A DNA stretch of 64,000 nt. Origin: Nigerium sp. (GTDB lineage Bacteria > Actinomycetota > Actinomycetes > Propionibacteriales > Propionibacteriaceae). Location: contig JADJTH010000009.1 in assembly GCA_016711325.1 (NCBI GenBank), positions 310,001 to 374,000 of the forward strand, read 5' to 3'. Shown piece after piece: positions 8,316-16,580 of this stretch; the stretch's first letter is position 1; each line of letters begins with the position of its first letter. The notes under the pieces were generated by a model. It made no database searches. It worked only from the letters and a program-made list of their open reading frames with translations, and was not told the origin of the DNA. Position numbers and translations under genes: made by a program.

Positions 8316-9230
8316 CTATCCGTCGGCGACGGTCCGTAACGCGATGGTCAAGTCCGTAGGGTAAGGCGACCCGAAGGTGACCCACGCCCCCGTGCCCGGA
8401 TGGGCGAAGGATAGCTCGACGGCGTGCAGCCACTGCCGTTCCAGGCCCAGGCGTGCCGCGAGCACGGGATCGCCGCCGTAGAGCGGATCGCCCACGCACG
8501 GGTGCTTGATCGCCGCCATGTGCACGCGGATCTGGTGGGTGCGCCCGGTCTCCAGATGCACCTCGAGGAGCGTGGCCGCGCGATGGGCCTCGATCGTCTC
8601 GTAGTGGGTGACGCTGTGGCGTCCGCCGTCGACGATCGCCATCTTCCAGTCGTGACCCGGGTGGCGCCCGATCGGCGCGTCCACGGTGCCGGTGAAGGGG
8701 TCGGGGTGGCCCTGGACGAGCGCGTGGTAGACCTTGTCGACCTCGCGATCGCGGAACGCCCGCTTGAGGGCGGTGTAGGCGGGCTCGCTCTTGGCGACCA
8801 CCATCAGCCCGGACGTGCCGACGTCGAGGCGCTGCACGATCCCCTGCCGCTCGGACGCCCCGGACGTCGAGATCCGGAACCCGGCCCCGGCCAGGTGGGA
8901 CACCACGTCGGGACCGTCCCAGCCGAGCGAGGGGTGGGCCGCGACCCCGGCGGGCTTGTCGACGACCACGATGTCGGCGTCGTCGTGGATGATGCCGATG
9001 CCCTCGACCACCTGCGGAGTCACGGTGGCCACCTTCGGGGCCGGGAGTTCCAGCTCGAGCAGGTCGCCGCCCGCGACGCGGGCCGACTTCGCGACCACCT
9101 GGCCGTTGAGCCGCACCAGCCCGCCGACGAGCAGTTCGGCGACGCGGCTGCGGCTCACGCCGGTCATCCGGGACGCCGCGGCGTCCACCCGCTCGCCCGC
9201 GAGCCCGTCGGGCACAAGGTGAATGCTCAT
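8316..9230 (-). CDS. RluA/RluD-family pseudouridine synthase
   Basis: A 304-residue RNA pseudouridine synthase with an N-terminal S4 RNA-binding domain (about 12-75, RVDAAASRMTG...SRVAELL) and an RluA-type catalytic domain. The catalytic aspartate sits in QRLDVGTSGLMVVAK (about 133-147); ETGRTHQIRVHM and HPCVGDPLYGG are the other signature strands. Large-subunit rRNA (RluD type) is the likeliest substrate, by analogy with the homolog downstream of lspA in other actinobacteria. Its ATG overlaps the lspA stop (ATGA), so the two are translationally coupled. Confidence 0.93.
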   Translation of the reverse strand: MSIHLVPDGLAGERVDAAASRMTGVSRSRVAELLVGGLVRLNGQVVAKSARVAGGDLLELELPAPKVATVTPQVVEGIGIIHDDADIVVVDKPAGVAAHPSLGWDGPDVVSHLAGAGFRISTSGASERQGIVQRLDVGTSGLMVVAKSEPAYTALKRAFRDREVDKVYHALVQGHPDPFTGTVDAPIGRHPGHDWKMAIVDGGRHSVTHYETIEAHRAATLLEVHLETGRTHQIRVHMAAIKHPCVGDPLYGGDPVLAARLGLERQWLHAVELSFAHPGTGAWVTFGSPYPTDLTIALRTVADG

Positions 9231-9799
9231 CGTCGCGGCGCCTCGGCATCGCGACCGGGCGTGGGGGCGTCCTTGGTGGACGCCCCCACGAGATCGACCT
9301 GCGCGATCACGAGCTGCCAGATGAGGACGATCGCGGCGAAGGTGATGCACATGTCGGCCACGTTGAAGATGGCGAAGCGGGGAAGCTGGAGGAAATCGAT
9401 GACGTGGCCGTGCAGGAACCCGGGCTCGCGGAACAGCCGGTCGGCCAGATTGCCGAGGATGCCGGCCAGCAGCAGCCCGATGCCGATCACCCAGCCACGG
9501 TGACGTGCCCTCGGCAACAGCCAGCCGGCGACGAAGACCAGCGCGGCCACGGCGATCAGGCTGAGCACGACCGTGAAGCTCTCGCCCATGCTGAAGGCGG
9601 CGCCAGGGTTGCGGATGAGTCGCAGGGTGAGCAGGCCGCCGAGCAGGACGGGCGGGTCCTGTGGATCGAGGGTGGCCAGCGCCCACTGCTTGGTCGCCTG
9701 GTCGATACCGAAGCCCACCAGCGCGATGCCGACGCCGAGCGTCCACGCGGCGCGCGCGGAGAGGACGCCCGGTCGCCTGCCGGCCGGTGCCTGCGTCAG
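9227..9799 (-). CDS. lspA: Lipoprotein signal peptidase
   Basis: LspA is the membrane aspartyl peptidase that cleaves prolipoproteins after lipidation; the window encodes at least one client, the lipoprotein at 12656. Four hydrophobic segments are visible. The signatures are DQATKQWAL, RNPGAAFS, the first catalytic Asp in GNLADRLF and the second in FAIFNVADMCI. No ATG, GTG or TTG is well placed. A CTG six bases after GGGAGGA, overlapping the DksA-like stop as CTGA, gives 190 residues and is my choice. An in-frame GTG 33 nt upstream inside the previous gene is the alternative. Confidence 0.9.
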   Translation of the reverse strand: MTQAPAGRRPGVLSARAAWTLGVGIALVGFGIDQATKQWALATLDPQDPPVLLGGLLTLRLIRNPGAAFSMGESFTVVLSLIAVAALVFVAGWLLPRARHRGWVIGIGLLLAGILGNLADRLFREPGFLHGHVIDFLQLPRFAIFNVADMCITFAAIVLIWQLVIAQVDLVGASTKDAPTPGRDAEAPRR

Positions 9800-10209
9800 C
9801 GTCGTTCCTCCCGTTGCTTGCAGCTCACGCACATGGTGGCGCGAGGGAAGACCATCAGCCGGTCCTTGCCGATCGGCTCGCCGCACGCCTCGCAGGTGCC
9901 GTAGTGGCCGGTGTCGAACAATCGCAGCGCCGTCTGGGCCTGGTCGAGCAGGTCACGGGCGTTCTGGACCAGCGACATCTCCTGGTCGCGCTCGAAGTTC
10001 GTCGAGCCGACATCGGCGGGATCGCGGCCGGCGCCCTCGGTGCCTTCGTCGAACAGTTTGGCCAGATCCCGCTCGGCGGTGGCGATCGCGCGCTGCATGC
10101 GTTTGATGTCGAAGACCAGGTCCTCGCGAACCTCGGCGAGTTCCTCGTCGGTCCAGGGATCCTCACCGTCGAGGACCGGGACCACGACCTGCTGGTCAGG
10201 CTGGGTCAT
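9796..10209 (-). CDS. DksA/TraR-type zinc-finger protein
   Basis: A 137-residue TraR/DksA-family protein. An acidic coiled-coil N-terminal half (about 20-85) leads to a C-terminal Cys4 zinc finger, CEACGEPIGKDRL then CVSC. Family members act on RNA polymerase through the secondary channel, but actinobacterial paralogs of this size are poorly characterised. The ATG (MTQPDQQ) has AAGGAAG seven bases upstream. It leads an operon with lspA and the pseudouridine synthase; the stop overlaps the proposed lspA start. Confidence 0.9.
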   Translation of the reverse strand: MTQPDQQVVVPVLDGEDPWTDEELAEVREDLVFDIKRMQRAIATAERDLAKLFDEGTEGAGRDPADVGSTNFERDQEMSLVQNARDLLDQAQTALRLFDTGHYGTCEACGEPIGKDRLMVFPRATMCVSCKQREERR

Positions 10210-10295
10210 GCGCGTCTTCCTTTGCGTGCTCGGGGTGGGGTGTCCCACTGTTGGGCGCAGACAGTACCACCTGGCCCGCGCCGACCCTGAAACGC

Positions 10296-10325
10296 CGACG
10301 CCCCGAGCCAGTGCCCGGGGCGTCG
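10296..10325 (-). terminator. Terminator after divIVA
   Basis: A 10-bp GC stem (CGACGCCCCG/CGGGGCGTCG) with a 10-nt loop, 18 nt past the divIVA stop and before the DksA-like gene. Confidence 0.65.
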
Positions 10326-10343
10326 ATGTCGCGACAGCGACGA

Positions 10344-11861
10344 TCAGTGGTCCTTGCCCAGCAGCGCGTCCAAGCGAGGGGTCGGCGACGCGTGACGCGC
10401 CTGGTCACCCAGCAGGTCGGGAACGTCCTCGGGGGCGAGACCCCCGCGAAGCGCCTCCAGCTGCCGCTCGACGGCCGCCGTGAACGACTCGCGGTAGCGG
10501 CCCTCGAAGGCGCGCAGGTGGTCCACCCGGCCGGCGAAGTGCTCACGCTCCGTCTCCAGCGTCGCGAACACCTCTTCGCGGCGGGCCGTCGCATCGCGAT
10601 CGACCTGCGCGGCGCGCTCACTCGCCTCCGAGGTCAGGCGCTCGGCCAGCGACCGGGCGTCAGCCTCGAGCTGCTCGCTCAGGGCGCGCGCCTCGCTGGT
10701 CACCCGCTCCGCGACCTGGTTTGCCTCGGTGGTGACCCGCTCGGCCTCGGCAGCCGCCTCGGCCCTGACGCGCTCGGACTCGGCCGTCGCGTCCGTGGTC
10801 ACCCGCTCGGCCTCGGCAGCAGCCTCGGCCCTGACGCGCTCCGACTCGGCAGCCGCCGCCGTGGTCACCCGCTCGGCCTCGGCAGCCGCCTCGGCCCTGA
10901 CGCGCTCGGACTCGGCAGCCGCGTCGTTGGTCAGGCGCTCGGCATGCTGGCGGGCCTCCTCGGTGACCCGGGCCGCGGTCTCGTTGGCCTCCGTGGTCAC
11001 ACGCTTCGCCTCGGCCGACGCCTCGGCGGTCACGCGAGCGGCGGTGGCCTGGGCCGTGGCGGTCGTCCGCTCGGCGTCGGCGCTCGCCTCGCTGGTCAGG
11101 CGCTCGGCCTGCTCGGTGGCCATCTGCAGCAGGCGGGTGACGGCCGGGGACGCCTCGGCGGCGGTCCGCACGACGATCTCGGAGGGGCCGACGTCGGTGG
11201 CCGGCGCGGCGAAGGCGACGGGCTCGACGGACGCCGACGACGCGCGCAACGACTCGACCTCCGCGCGGAGGCCGGCGAGTTCGCTGTCGCGGGTCGCCAG
11301 TTCGCTTCGCGCACGCCTCGTCTCGTCCTCGCGCTGCGCGATCGCCTCGCGGGCCGCATTCAGCTCCTGATCGCGGTCGCCGGACTCGCCGCGCAGACGT
11401 CCGAGCTCGTTGCGGAGGCGTTCGAGCTCCGCCTCACGGCCCTCCATCTCACGGCGCAGGTGCGCCGCCTCGTCGCCGCCGCTGGCGAGCGTATGACGCA
11501 GGTTCTCGATCTCCTCCTGCCTGCGCCCCAGCCCGGCGTCGCGATCGGCGATCTCGGCGTCCTTGGTGTCGAGGCGCGAACGCAACTGGGCGAGTTCGGC
11601 ACGCAGGTCGTCCGACTCGGAGCGCAGCCCCTCGATCTCGGCGTCCTTGGCCTGGGCCATCACGCGCAGCTCCGCTTCGTCGGCCCCGCCCCCGGACGAC
11701 AGCGTCGAGACCTGCGCCTCCAGCGTGGCCTTCTCTTCCGCGAGGGTTACCAGCGTCGTCTCGACCTGATCGACAAACGTGTCGACCTCGGCCGGGTCGT
11801 AGCCGTTGCGGCGGGCCAGGTGGAATCGCTTCTCGCGCACCTGCTCGATGGTCAAGGTCAT
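10344..11861 (-). CDS. DivIVA/Wag31-like coiled-coil protein (expanded)
   Basis: DivIVA proteins bind negatively curved membrane at poles and septa and direct actinobacterial tip growth. Residues 1-50 match the membrane-binding N-domain (FHLARRNGYDPAEVDTFVDQ). The rest of the 505 residues is almost pure coiled coil, about twice the length of mycobacterial Wag31. A central block (about 235-400) is an alanine/glutamate-rich array of 11- and 22-residue repeats of the form AESERVRAEAAAEAERVTT, including three tandem copies encoded by 66-bp DNA repeats. It lies downstream of sepF, 125 bp apart, with its own candidate promoter. YggT, which usually sits between sepF and divIVA, is absent. Confidence 0.88.
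   Translation of the reverse strand: MTLTIEQVREKRFHLARRNGYDPAEVDTFVDQVETTLVTLAEEKATLEAQVSTLSSGGGADEAELRVMAQAKDAEIEGLRSESDDLRAELAQLRSRLDTKDAEIADRDAGLGRRQEEIENLRHTLASGGDEAAHLRREMEGREAELERLRNELGRLRGESGDRDQELNAAREAIAQREDETRRARSELATRDSELAGLRAEVESLRASSASVEPVAFAAPATDVGPSEIVVRTAAEASPAVTRLLQMATEQAERLTSEASADAERTTATAQATAARVTAEASAEAKRVTTEANETAARVTEEARQHAERLTNDAAAESERVRAEAAAEAERVTTAAAAESERVRAEAAAEAERVTTDATAESERVRAEAAAEAERVTTEANQVAERVTSEARALSEQLEADARSLAERLTSEASERAAQVDRDATARREEVFATLETEREHFAGRVDHLRAFEGRYRESFTAAVERQLEALRGGLAPEDVPDLLGDQARHASPTPRLDALLGKDH
10729..10926 (-). repeat. Three 66-bp tandem repeats inside divIVA
   Basis: Units 10729-10794, 10795-10860 and 10861-10926 are nearly identical at DNA level and in frame (22 codons each), differing at a few bases. 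They encode copies of AAAESERVRAEAAAEAERVT. The count may change by slippage without breaking the frame. Confidence 0.85.
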
Positions 11862-11986
11862 CGTTCACCTCACGTGATGGGCGGTTGGGCCTCAGCGCCC
11901 CACTGAGCGCCTCCGGATCGGAGGCTAGTCTAGTGCACCCCAGTCGAACCACCGAAGCGGACACTCACTCTCGACCCGGTGACGAG
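11862..11986 (-). promoter_or_regulatory. divIVA leader with two hairpins and -10 candidate
   Basis: On the minus strand this gap holds TAGACT (11927-11932) as a -10 candidate. It is followed by two inverted repeats that would lie in the leader RNA: GCCTCC/GGAGGC (11909-11925) and CTCAG/CTGAG (11891-11907). Either hairpin could also terminate sepF transcripts. Confidence 0.4.
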
Positions 11987-12484
11987 TCAGCTCTGGTTGA
12001 ACAAGCCCCCGGCGATCCGTTCCTTGTCTTCGGCGGTGACGTTCACCCCCGACGGCGAGAGCAGGAAGACCTTGCTCGTGATGCGTTCGATCGAGCCGCG
12101 CAAACCGAAGATCAGGCCGGCGGCGAAGTCGACCAGGCGCTTGGCGTCCGCGTCCTCCATGTCGGTCAGGTTCATGATGACCGGGATGCCGTCGCGGAAG
12201 TGCTCGCCGATGGTGCGCGCCTCGTTGTAGGTGCGCGGATGCACGGTCACGATGCGGCTCAGATCGGCCACGCGGGGCGCGGGGGGACGCCTCTGCTCGA
12301 GCGGGGTGACGCTGGCGTCGGCGACCGGAACCACCGCCGCGTCGCCGCGGTCGTAGCGCTCGAGGGGACGGGCCACCTCGACGGCCTCCGTCGGTTCCCC
12401 GTCGCGGTCACGCTCGTCGTCGGTATAAGGCGCGTCGGCCATCAGACCGAGCCACACGGCAGCCTTCTTGAAACCTTCGGCCAT
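11987..12484 (-). CDS. sepF: Cell division protein SepF
   Basis: SepF links FtsZ filaments to the membrane at the septum and is essential in actinobacteria that lack FtsA and ZipA. The 165-residue protein has an N-terminal amphipathic anchor (MAEGFKKAAVWLGL), a linker of about 65 residues and the globular SepF core (about 80-160), with VIMNLTDMEDADAKRLVDF and FGLRGSIERITSKVFLLSP. A GGAGGA precedes the ATG, and TAGGGT at 12511-12516 is a likely -10 box. It is normally cotranscribed with ftsZ, but here a plus-strand lipoprotein gene lies between, so it needs its own promoter. Confidence 0.96.
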   Translation of the reverse strand: MAEGFKKAAVWLGLMADAPYTDDERDRDGEPTEAVEVARPLERYDRGDAAVVPVADASVTPLEQRRPPAPRVADLSRIVTVHPRTYNEARTIGEHFRDGIPVIMNLTDMEDADAKRLVDFAAGLIFGLRGSIERITSKVFLLSPSGVNVTAEDKERIAGGLFNQS

Positions 12485-12510
12485 GGTTTCCTCCGTTCGG
12501 GTCGGCCATC

Positions 12511-12516
12511 ACCCTA
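12511..12516 (-). promoter_or_regulatory. Candidate sepF -10 box
   Basis: TAGGGT on the minus strand, 26 nt before the sepF ATG; a short leader with GGAGGA fits between. The rest of the 171-bp divergent gap holds TAGCGT (12571-12576, plus strand), a possible -10 for the lipoprotein gene. Confidence 0.45.
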
Positions 12517-12655
12517 GCGCGCGCACTCCATCGGCCGGGCAACGGCACGCCCACGGCGAGGCCGAGGTGCTAGCGTGACCTAATCCTCGCCCAGTACAGG
12601 GCGGGTTGATCCGCCCGACCCCTCAGGATCTCCCGCACAGGAAGGCATTCTCCTC

Positions 12656-13690
12656 ATGCGCATGCGCCCCTCCCCCATCCTCGCCGCGGCGGCGGCCACC
12701 GGTCTCCTCGTCGCGGGCTGCTCCGCTCCTGTCCCACCCGAGCAGGCGATCGCCGACGCCCTGGCCAAGACGGGCCAGCGGTCGAGCGCGACGGTCACGA
12801 TGAGGCTCGACACGACCGCGGAGGACCTCGCCAAGCTGGTCGAGGCGGGCTCCACCACGCCGGACGCCCCGGCCATTCCTCAACTCGACGTGGTCACCGC
12901 GATCGTGCCGAAGCTGGCCATCACCACCGCGGTCCGTGCGCACTCCGGCGACCTCAACTCGGCGATCACTCCCGACCAGGCCGACGTGGCGTTCACCGTT
13001 TCGGTCGACGGCAAGCCGCTCGAGGTGCGCTGGGTGGACTCCCAGCTCTTCCTGCACGCCGACGTCGAGGGCATCGGCCAGGCGACCGGCCTGTTCACCG
13101 CCACGCAGGTCAAGATGATGGCCGGTCAGCTCACCACGACGCTGCCGTGGATCACCGACGTGATCAACGGCGGCTGGGTGACGCTCGACAAGGACACCTC
13201 CGCGAAGGTCATCGCCAAGGCCCAGGAGCAGGCCGCCTCGGCCGAGCCCACCGCACAGCCCAGTGTCGACCCGGTCAAGGCACGCGACGCCCTGCTCGGC
13301 GCGTCCACCGTCACCAAGGTGGACGACTCGACCTTCAAGGTCGCCACGGACGCCAAGAAGCTCATCACCGCGATGGCCGAACTCAGCGACACCGACGACT
13401 TCACCGCCGAGGACGCCCAGGAGGCGATCGACAGCATCAACGACGGCGCCGATCTCGACACGACGGTCACCGTCAAGGACGGCAGGGTGGTCAAGGTCGT
13501 GGTCGACCTCGCCGACATCCTGCGCACGTGGCCGAAGCAGAAGCCGGGCGATACGGCCACCGCCAGCATCGCCGCCACCGAATTCCTGCTCAACGGCGTG
13601 GTCGAGATCGACAACACCGACCCCACGATCGAGGCGCCGTCGCCGGCGACGACGATCCCGGCCTCCGACGTCGAGCAGCTCCTGCGCTGA
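12656..13690 (+). CDS. Putative lipoprotein
   Basis: A 344-residue secreted lipoprotein of unknown function. A short basic start and a hydrophobic core end in the lipobox LVAGC (Cys about residue 22), so LspA should process it. The mature part looks like two related alpha/beta halves with little Cys or aromatic content, resembling in outline the LppX/LprG-type lipid-binding fold, but no signature confirms that. An AGGAAGG lies ten bases before the ATG. It is the only plus-strand gene between sepF and pgeF and interrupts the division cluster. Confidence 0.85.
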   Translation: MRMRPSPILAAAAATGLLVAGCSAPVPPEQAIADALAKTGQRSSATVTMRLDTTAEDLAKLVEAGSTTPDAPAIPQLDVVTAIVPKLAITTAVRAHSGDLNSAITPDQADVAFTVSVDGKPLEVRWVDSQLFLHADVEGIGQATGLFTATQVKMMAGQLTTTLPWITDVINGGWVTLDKDTSAKVIAKAQEQAASAEPTAQPSVDPVKARDALLGASTVTKVDDSTFKVATDAKKLITAMAELSDTDDFTAEDAQEAIDSINDGADLDTTVTVKDGRVVKVVVDLADILRTWPKQKPGDTATASIAATEFLLNGVVEIDNTDPTIEAPSPATTIPASDVEQLLR

Positions 13691-13702
13691 CGCCCCGGCA
13701 CC

Positions 13703-13740
13703 CGACGGCCCGCGCGCACCTGGGTGCGCGCGGGCCGTCG
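13703..13740. terminator. Strong bidirectional terminator
   Basis: A perfect 18-bp inverted repeat around TG, just after the lipoprotein stop and 21 bp before the convergent pgeF stop. It isolates the inserted lipoprotein gene from the dcw operon. Confidence 0.82.
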
Positions 13741-13760
13741 GCGTGTCGCGGCGCGGCCGC

Positions 13761-14456
13761 TCACCCGAGCCAGGCGATGCCGGCCATGCGCCCTGAGCTG
13801 CCGCCGCGGTGGGAGTGCAGGAGCGTGTCTTCCAGGGTGCATCCGCCGACGCGGGTGACCGCGACCCCCGAGGCTTCGAGTTGGCGGCGGGCCGCGCCGC
13901 CCAGGTCGATGCCGAGGGTGTCCCGGCGCGTCCTGGAGACGGGCACCCCCAGCTTGTCGGCAGCCTCGCGCGCCATGGCGTCCGGCACCTCGTAGCAGCC
14001 GCCGCACACGTGCGGGCCGATCCACGCGCGCAGGTCGGCGCCGCTCACCCGGCGCATCTCCGCCAGCGCCGCGTCGATCACCCCGGCCAGCAGGCCCTCA
14101 CGGCCGGCGTGGACGGCCGCCACCGCGGAACCGTCAGCGGCGGCCACACACACGGGCACGCAGTCGGCCACCCGAACCGCCACGGCAACCCCCGGGACGG
14201 TCGCGACCAGGGCGTCCGCCCGGTGGCCGGTCAGGTCGATCAGCCCGTCCGCAGTGCCAGGCGCGTCGATGCGCACCACCGCCGTCCCGTGCACCTGGGC
14301 GACGATCGCCACCGGCGCGCCGAGAGCGCTGGACACCAGCCCGAACGCGGCCTCGCGCGCAGCGACGGACTGGCCGTCGCCGAGGTCGAGCGCCGCCGAC
14401 GTGAACGCGACCCCGGCGCCCAGGAGGGCGTCGGGGTCGCGTCGGTAGACGAACAC
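13761..14456 (-). CDS. pgeF: Peptidoglycan editing factor PgeF (YfiH/laccase-like)
   Basis: Family members are cytoplasmic purine-nucleoside or amidase-like enzymes; PgeF removes misincorporated serine from UDP-MurNAc precursors. The 231-residue protein has the metal-site residues in AQVHG, the cysteine in VADCVPV and the histidine in AVHAGREG, then GPHVCGGCYEV. The usual HAGWRG reads HAGREG here, a substitution of the conserved tryptophan. It sits directly downstream of ftsZ, the conserved position of Rv2149c/YfiH. The following YlmE gene common in other genomes is missing. Confidence 0.9.
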   Translation of the reverse strand: MFVYRRDPDALLGAGVAFTSAALDLGDGQSVAAREAAFGLVSSALGAPVAIVAQVHGTAVVRIDAPGTADGLIDLTGHRADALVATVPGVAVAVRVADCVPVCVAAADGSAVAAVHAGREGLLAGVIDAALAEMRRVSGADLRAWIGPHVCGGCYEVPDAMAREAADKLGVPVSRTRRDTLGIDLGGAARRQLEASGVAVTRVGGCTLEDTLLHSHRGGSSGRMAGIAWLG

Positions 14457-14504
14457 GGGCTCAGCAGATCTCGTCCGGCCCGCGCCGGGTCACGTCAGGC
14501 CGTG

Positions 14505-15644
14505 TCACTTCAGGAAGTCCGGGATGTCGAGCTCGTCGTCGACCGGCGGTGCCGGACGGGGCGCCGGACGCGGCACAGGCGGGGCCACCGGCGCGGCGAT
14601 GGGCGGCGCCGGGGTGGGCTCGGGGCGCGTCGTCGCCTGGGGACGGGCGCGCAGATCGGGCTGCCGGGTGACGCCGGGCTGGCGGCGCGGCGGCGAACCC
14701 CCGTCGAACCCGGCCGCGATGACCGTGACCCGGACCTCGTCGCCGAGGGCGTCGTCGATCACCGTGCCGAAGATGATGTTGGCCTCTTCGTGCGCCGCTT
14801 CCTCGATCAGGTTGGCGGCCGCCGACACCTCGAACAGGCCCAGGTCGGAACCGCCGGCGATCGAGAGCAGGACGCCGTGCGCGCCGTCGATCGAGGCCTC
14901 CAGCAGCGGGCTGGAGACGGCCATCTCGGCCGCCGCCCGGGCGCGGTCCTCGCCACGGGCCGAGCCGATACCCATCAGGGCCGAGCCGGCGTTGCTCATG
15001 ACGGCCTTGACGTCGGCGAAGTCGAGGTTGATCAGGCCCGGCGTCGTGATCAGGTCGGTGATGCCCGACACGCCCTGCATCAGCACCTGGTCGGCCTGCT
15101 TGAAGGCGTCCAGGATCGCCACGTGATGATCGGTCATCTCCAGCAGCTTGTCGTTCGGGATGACGATCAGCGTGTCGACCTCTTCGCGCAGGCTCGCGAT
15201 GCCGCTCTCGGCCTGCGCCGAGCGCCGCCGGCCCTCGAAGCTGAACGGACGTGTGACGACGCCGATGGTCAGCGCGCCCAGCGATCGGGCGATGCGCGCC
15301 ACCACCGGTGCACCACCGGTGCCGGTGCCGCCGCCCTCGCCTGCCGTGACGAACACCATGTCGGCACCCTTGATCACCTCTTCGATCTCGTCGGCGTGAT
15401 CTTCGGCGGCCTGACGTCCCTTGTCGGGGTCGGCTCCGGCGCCCAGGCCGCGGGTGAGGTCGCGTCCGATGTCGAGTTTGACGTCGGCGTCGCTCATCAA
15501 CAGCGCCTGCGCGTCGGTGTTCACCGCGATGAACTCGACGCCACGCAGCCCGGCCTCGATCATGCGGTTGACCGCGTTGACGCCGCCGCCGCCGACGCCG
15601 ACAACCTTGATGATCGCCAGGTAATTCTGGGATGCACTCGCCAC
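14505..15644 (-). CDS. ftsZ: Cell division protein FtsZ
   Basis: FtsZ is the tubulin-like GTPase of the Z ring. The 379-residue protein has the nucleotide loop VVGVGGGGVNAVNRMI, the tubulin signature GEGGGTGTGGAPVVA and the T7 loop NLDFADVKAVM. A proline-rich linker of about 60 residues leads to the C-terminal DELDIPDFLK, which binds SepF. I chose the GTG that gives MASASQNYLAIIKVVG, the canonical actinobacterial N-terminus; an in-frame GTG 48 bases upstream is possible. A TATTCT at 15739-15744 in the 216-bp ftsQ-ftsZ gap is a good -10 candidate for a dedicated promoter. Confidence 0.98.
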   Translation of the reverse strand: MASASQNYLAIIKVVGVGGGGVNAVNRMIEAGLRGVEFIAVNTDAQALLMSDADVKLDIGRDLTRGLGAGADPDKGRQAAEDHADEIEEVIKGADMVFVTAGEGGGTGTGGAPVVARIARSLGALTIGVVTRPFSFEGRRRSAQAESGIASLREEVDTLIVIPNDKLLEMTDHHVAILDAFKQADQVLMQGVSGITDLITTPGLINLDFADVKAVMSNAGSALMGIGSARGEDRARAAAEMAVSSPLLEASIDGAHGVLLSIAGGSDLGLFEVSAAANLIEEAAHEEANIIFGTVIDDALGDEVRVTVIAAGFDGGSPPRRQPGVTRQPDLRARPQATTRPEPTPAPPIAAPVAPPVPRPAPRPAPPVDDELDIPDFLK

Positions 15645-15738
15645 TGTCGTACCCGTTCTGTTGTCTGCCGTCCAAGCTTGTGTGCCCTGCACCGGGCGTC
15701 CGAGGGGGGAAGCCGACGACGCGGGACCAGGCGTCTGA

Positions 15739-15744
15739 AGAATA
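15739..15744 (-). promoter_or_regulatory. Candidate ftsZ -10 box
   Basis: TATTCT on the minus strand in the only sizeable gap of the distal dcw operon; the leader would be about 88 nt. No convincing -35 was found. Confidence 0.45.
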
Positions 15745-15860
15745 GGTGCCGCCGCGCGCGGGGGTCCACCAGCGACCGGGGGTTCGGCGAGCCCCTCAAC
15801 CTGTGATTGAGAGTTCGGGCCTACGGTGCTCGAGGGTGGGGTCGCGGCGGCGTCCGGCGG

Positions 15861-16580
15861 TCAGCGCGTGGTCGGGTGCGTGGGCGCCGAGACGTCGTAC
15901 TCGTCGGCCTTCACGCCGAGCAGGGGCACGATCACGCTGGCCTTCAAGGCGCCGTCCTCGGCGCTGCCCCACAGGACACGGCGCCCGTCGGCGAGCATGA
16001 CGGTGACCGAATCGGTCGTGCCGGCCTTGAGATAGGACGCCTGCTCGCGCACGGGCTGCGGCAGGTCGGCGGCGACGCGGGCGAGGGCCGCGAGCGTCGC
16101 TTCGTCGCCGATCTCCCCGCGCGCGATCAGCACCCCGTCGGGCCTCTCTTCCGAGGTGTGGAACACGCGGCCCTCGGCGCTCACCCACACGTACACGGGC
16201 TCGAGCGCGATCGCGATGGCCGGCCGTTCCTCGGTGACGACGATCGCGAGCGTGGCCGGCCACTCCCGGCTGACACGCACCTGCGCCACGGCGACCAGTT
16301 CGCTCACCCGGGCCACGACGCCGTTCGTATCGACACTCGCCAGCGGCTCACCGAGCGGAACGCCGGCCGCCTCGAGGACGGCGTCGGCGCCGGTCAGATC
16401 GGCCCCGCTCACGCGGACCTCCTCGGTCCGCAGCCAGCTGGAGCCGTAGACCACCCACACTCCGGCGCCGATGACCGTGAGCACGGCCGCGATGACGCCC
16501 GCGACCTTCAGGCGCCGGAGCAGGCGCGTCCGGGCCCGCCGTCGCCGGGCGCCGGTGACGTCGATGAGGGGCTCGCTCAC
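15861..16580 (-). CDS. ftsQ: Cell division protein FtsQ
   Basis: A bitopic divisome protein that links FtsL/FtsB to the septal machinery. Of 239 residues, about 1-27 are an Arg-rich cytoplasmic tail. VAGVIAAVLTVIGAGVWVVY forms the single membrane helix (about 28-48), RTEEVRVSGADLTGADAV begins the POTRA domain, and the FtsQ beta domain follows to the end. The GTG start overlaps the murC stop (GTGA), and the frame upstream of it is not conserved. Confidence 0.93.
   Translation of the reverse strand: MSEPLIDVTGARRRRARTRLLRRLKVAGVIAAVLTVIGAGVWVVYGSSWLRTEEVRVSGADLTGADAVLEAAGVPLGEPLASVDTNGVVARVSELVAVAQVRVSREWPATLAIVVTEERPAIAIALEPVYVWVSAEGRVFHTSEERPDGVLIARGEIGDEATLAALARVAADLPQPVREQASYLKAGTTDSVTVMLADGRRVLWGSAEDGALKASVIVPLLGVKADEYDVSAPTHPTTR

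Noticed and set aside
10251..11906. 551-codon plus-strand frame opposite divIVA
   Set aside because: It mirrors the coiled-coil repeats of divIVA and gives low-complexity Leu/Gly sequence without homology features.
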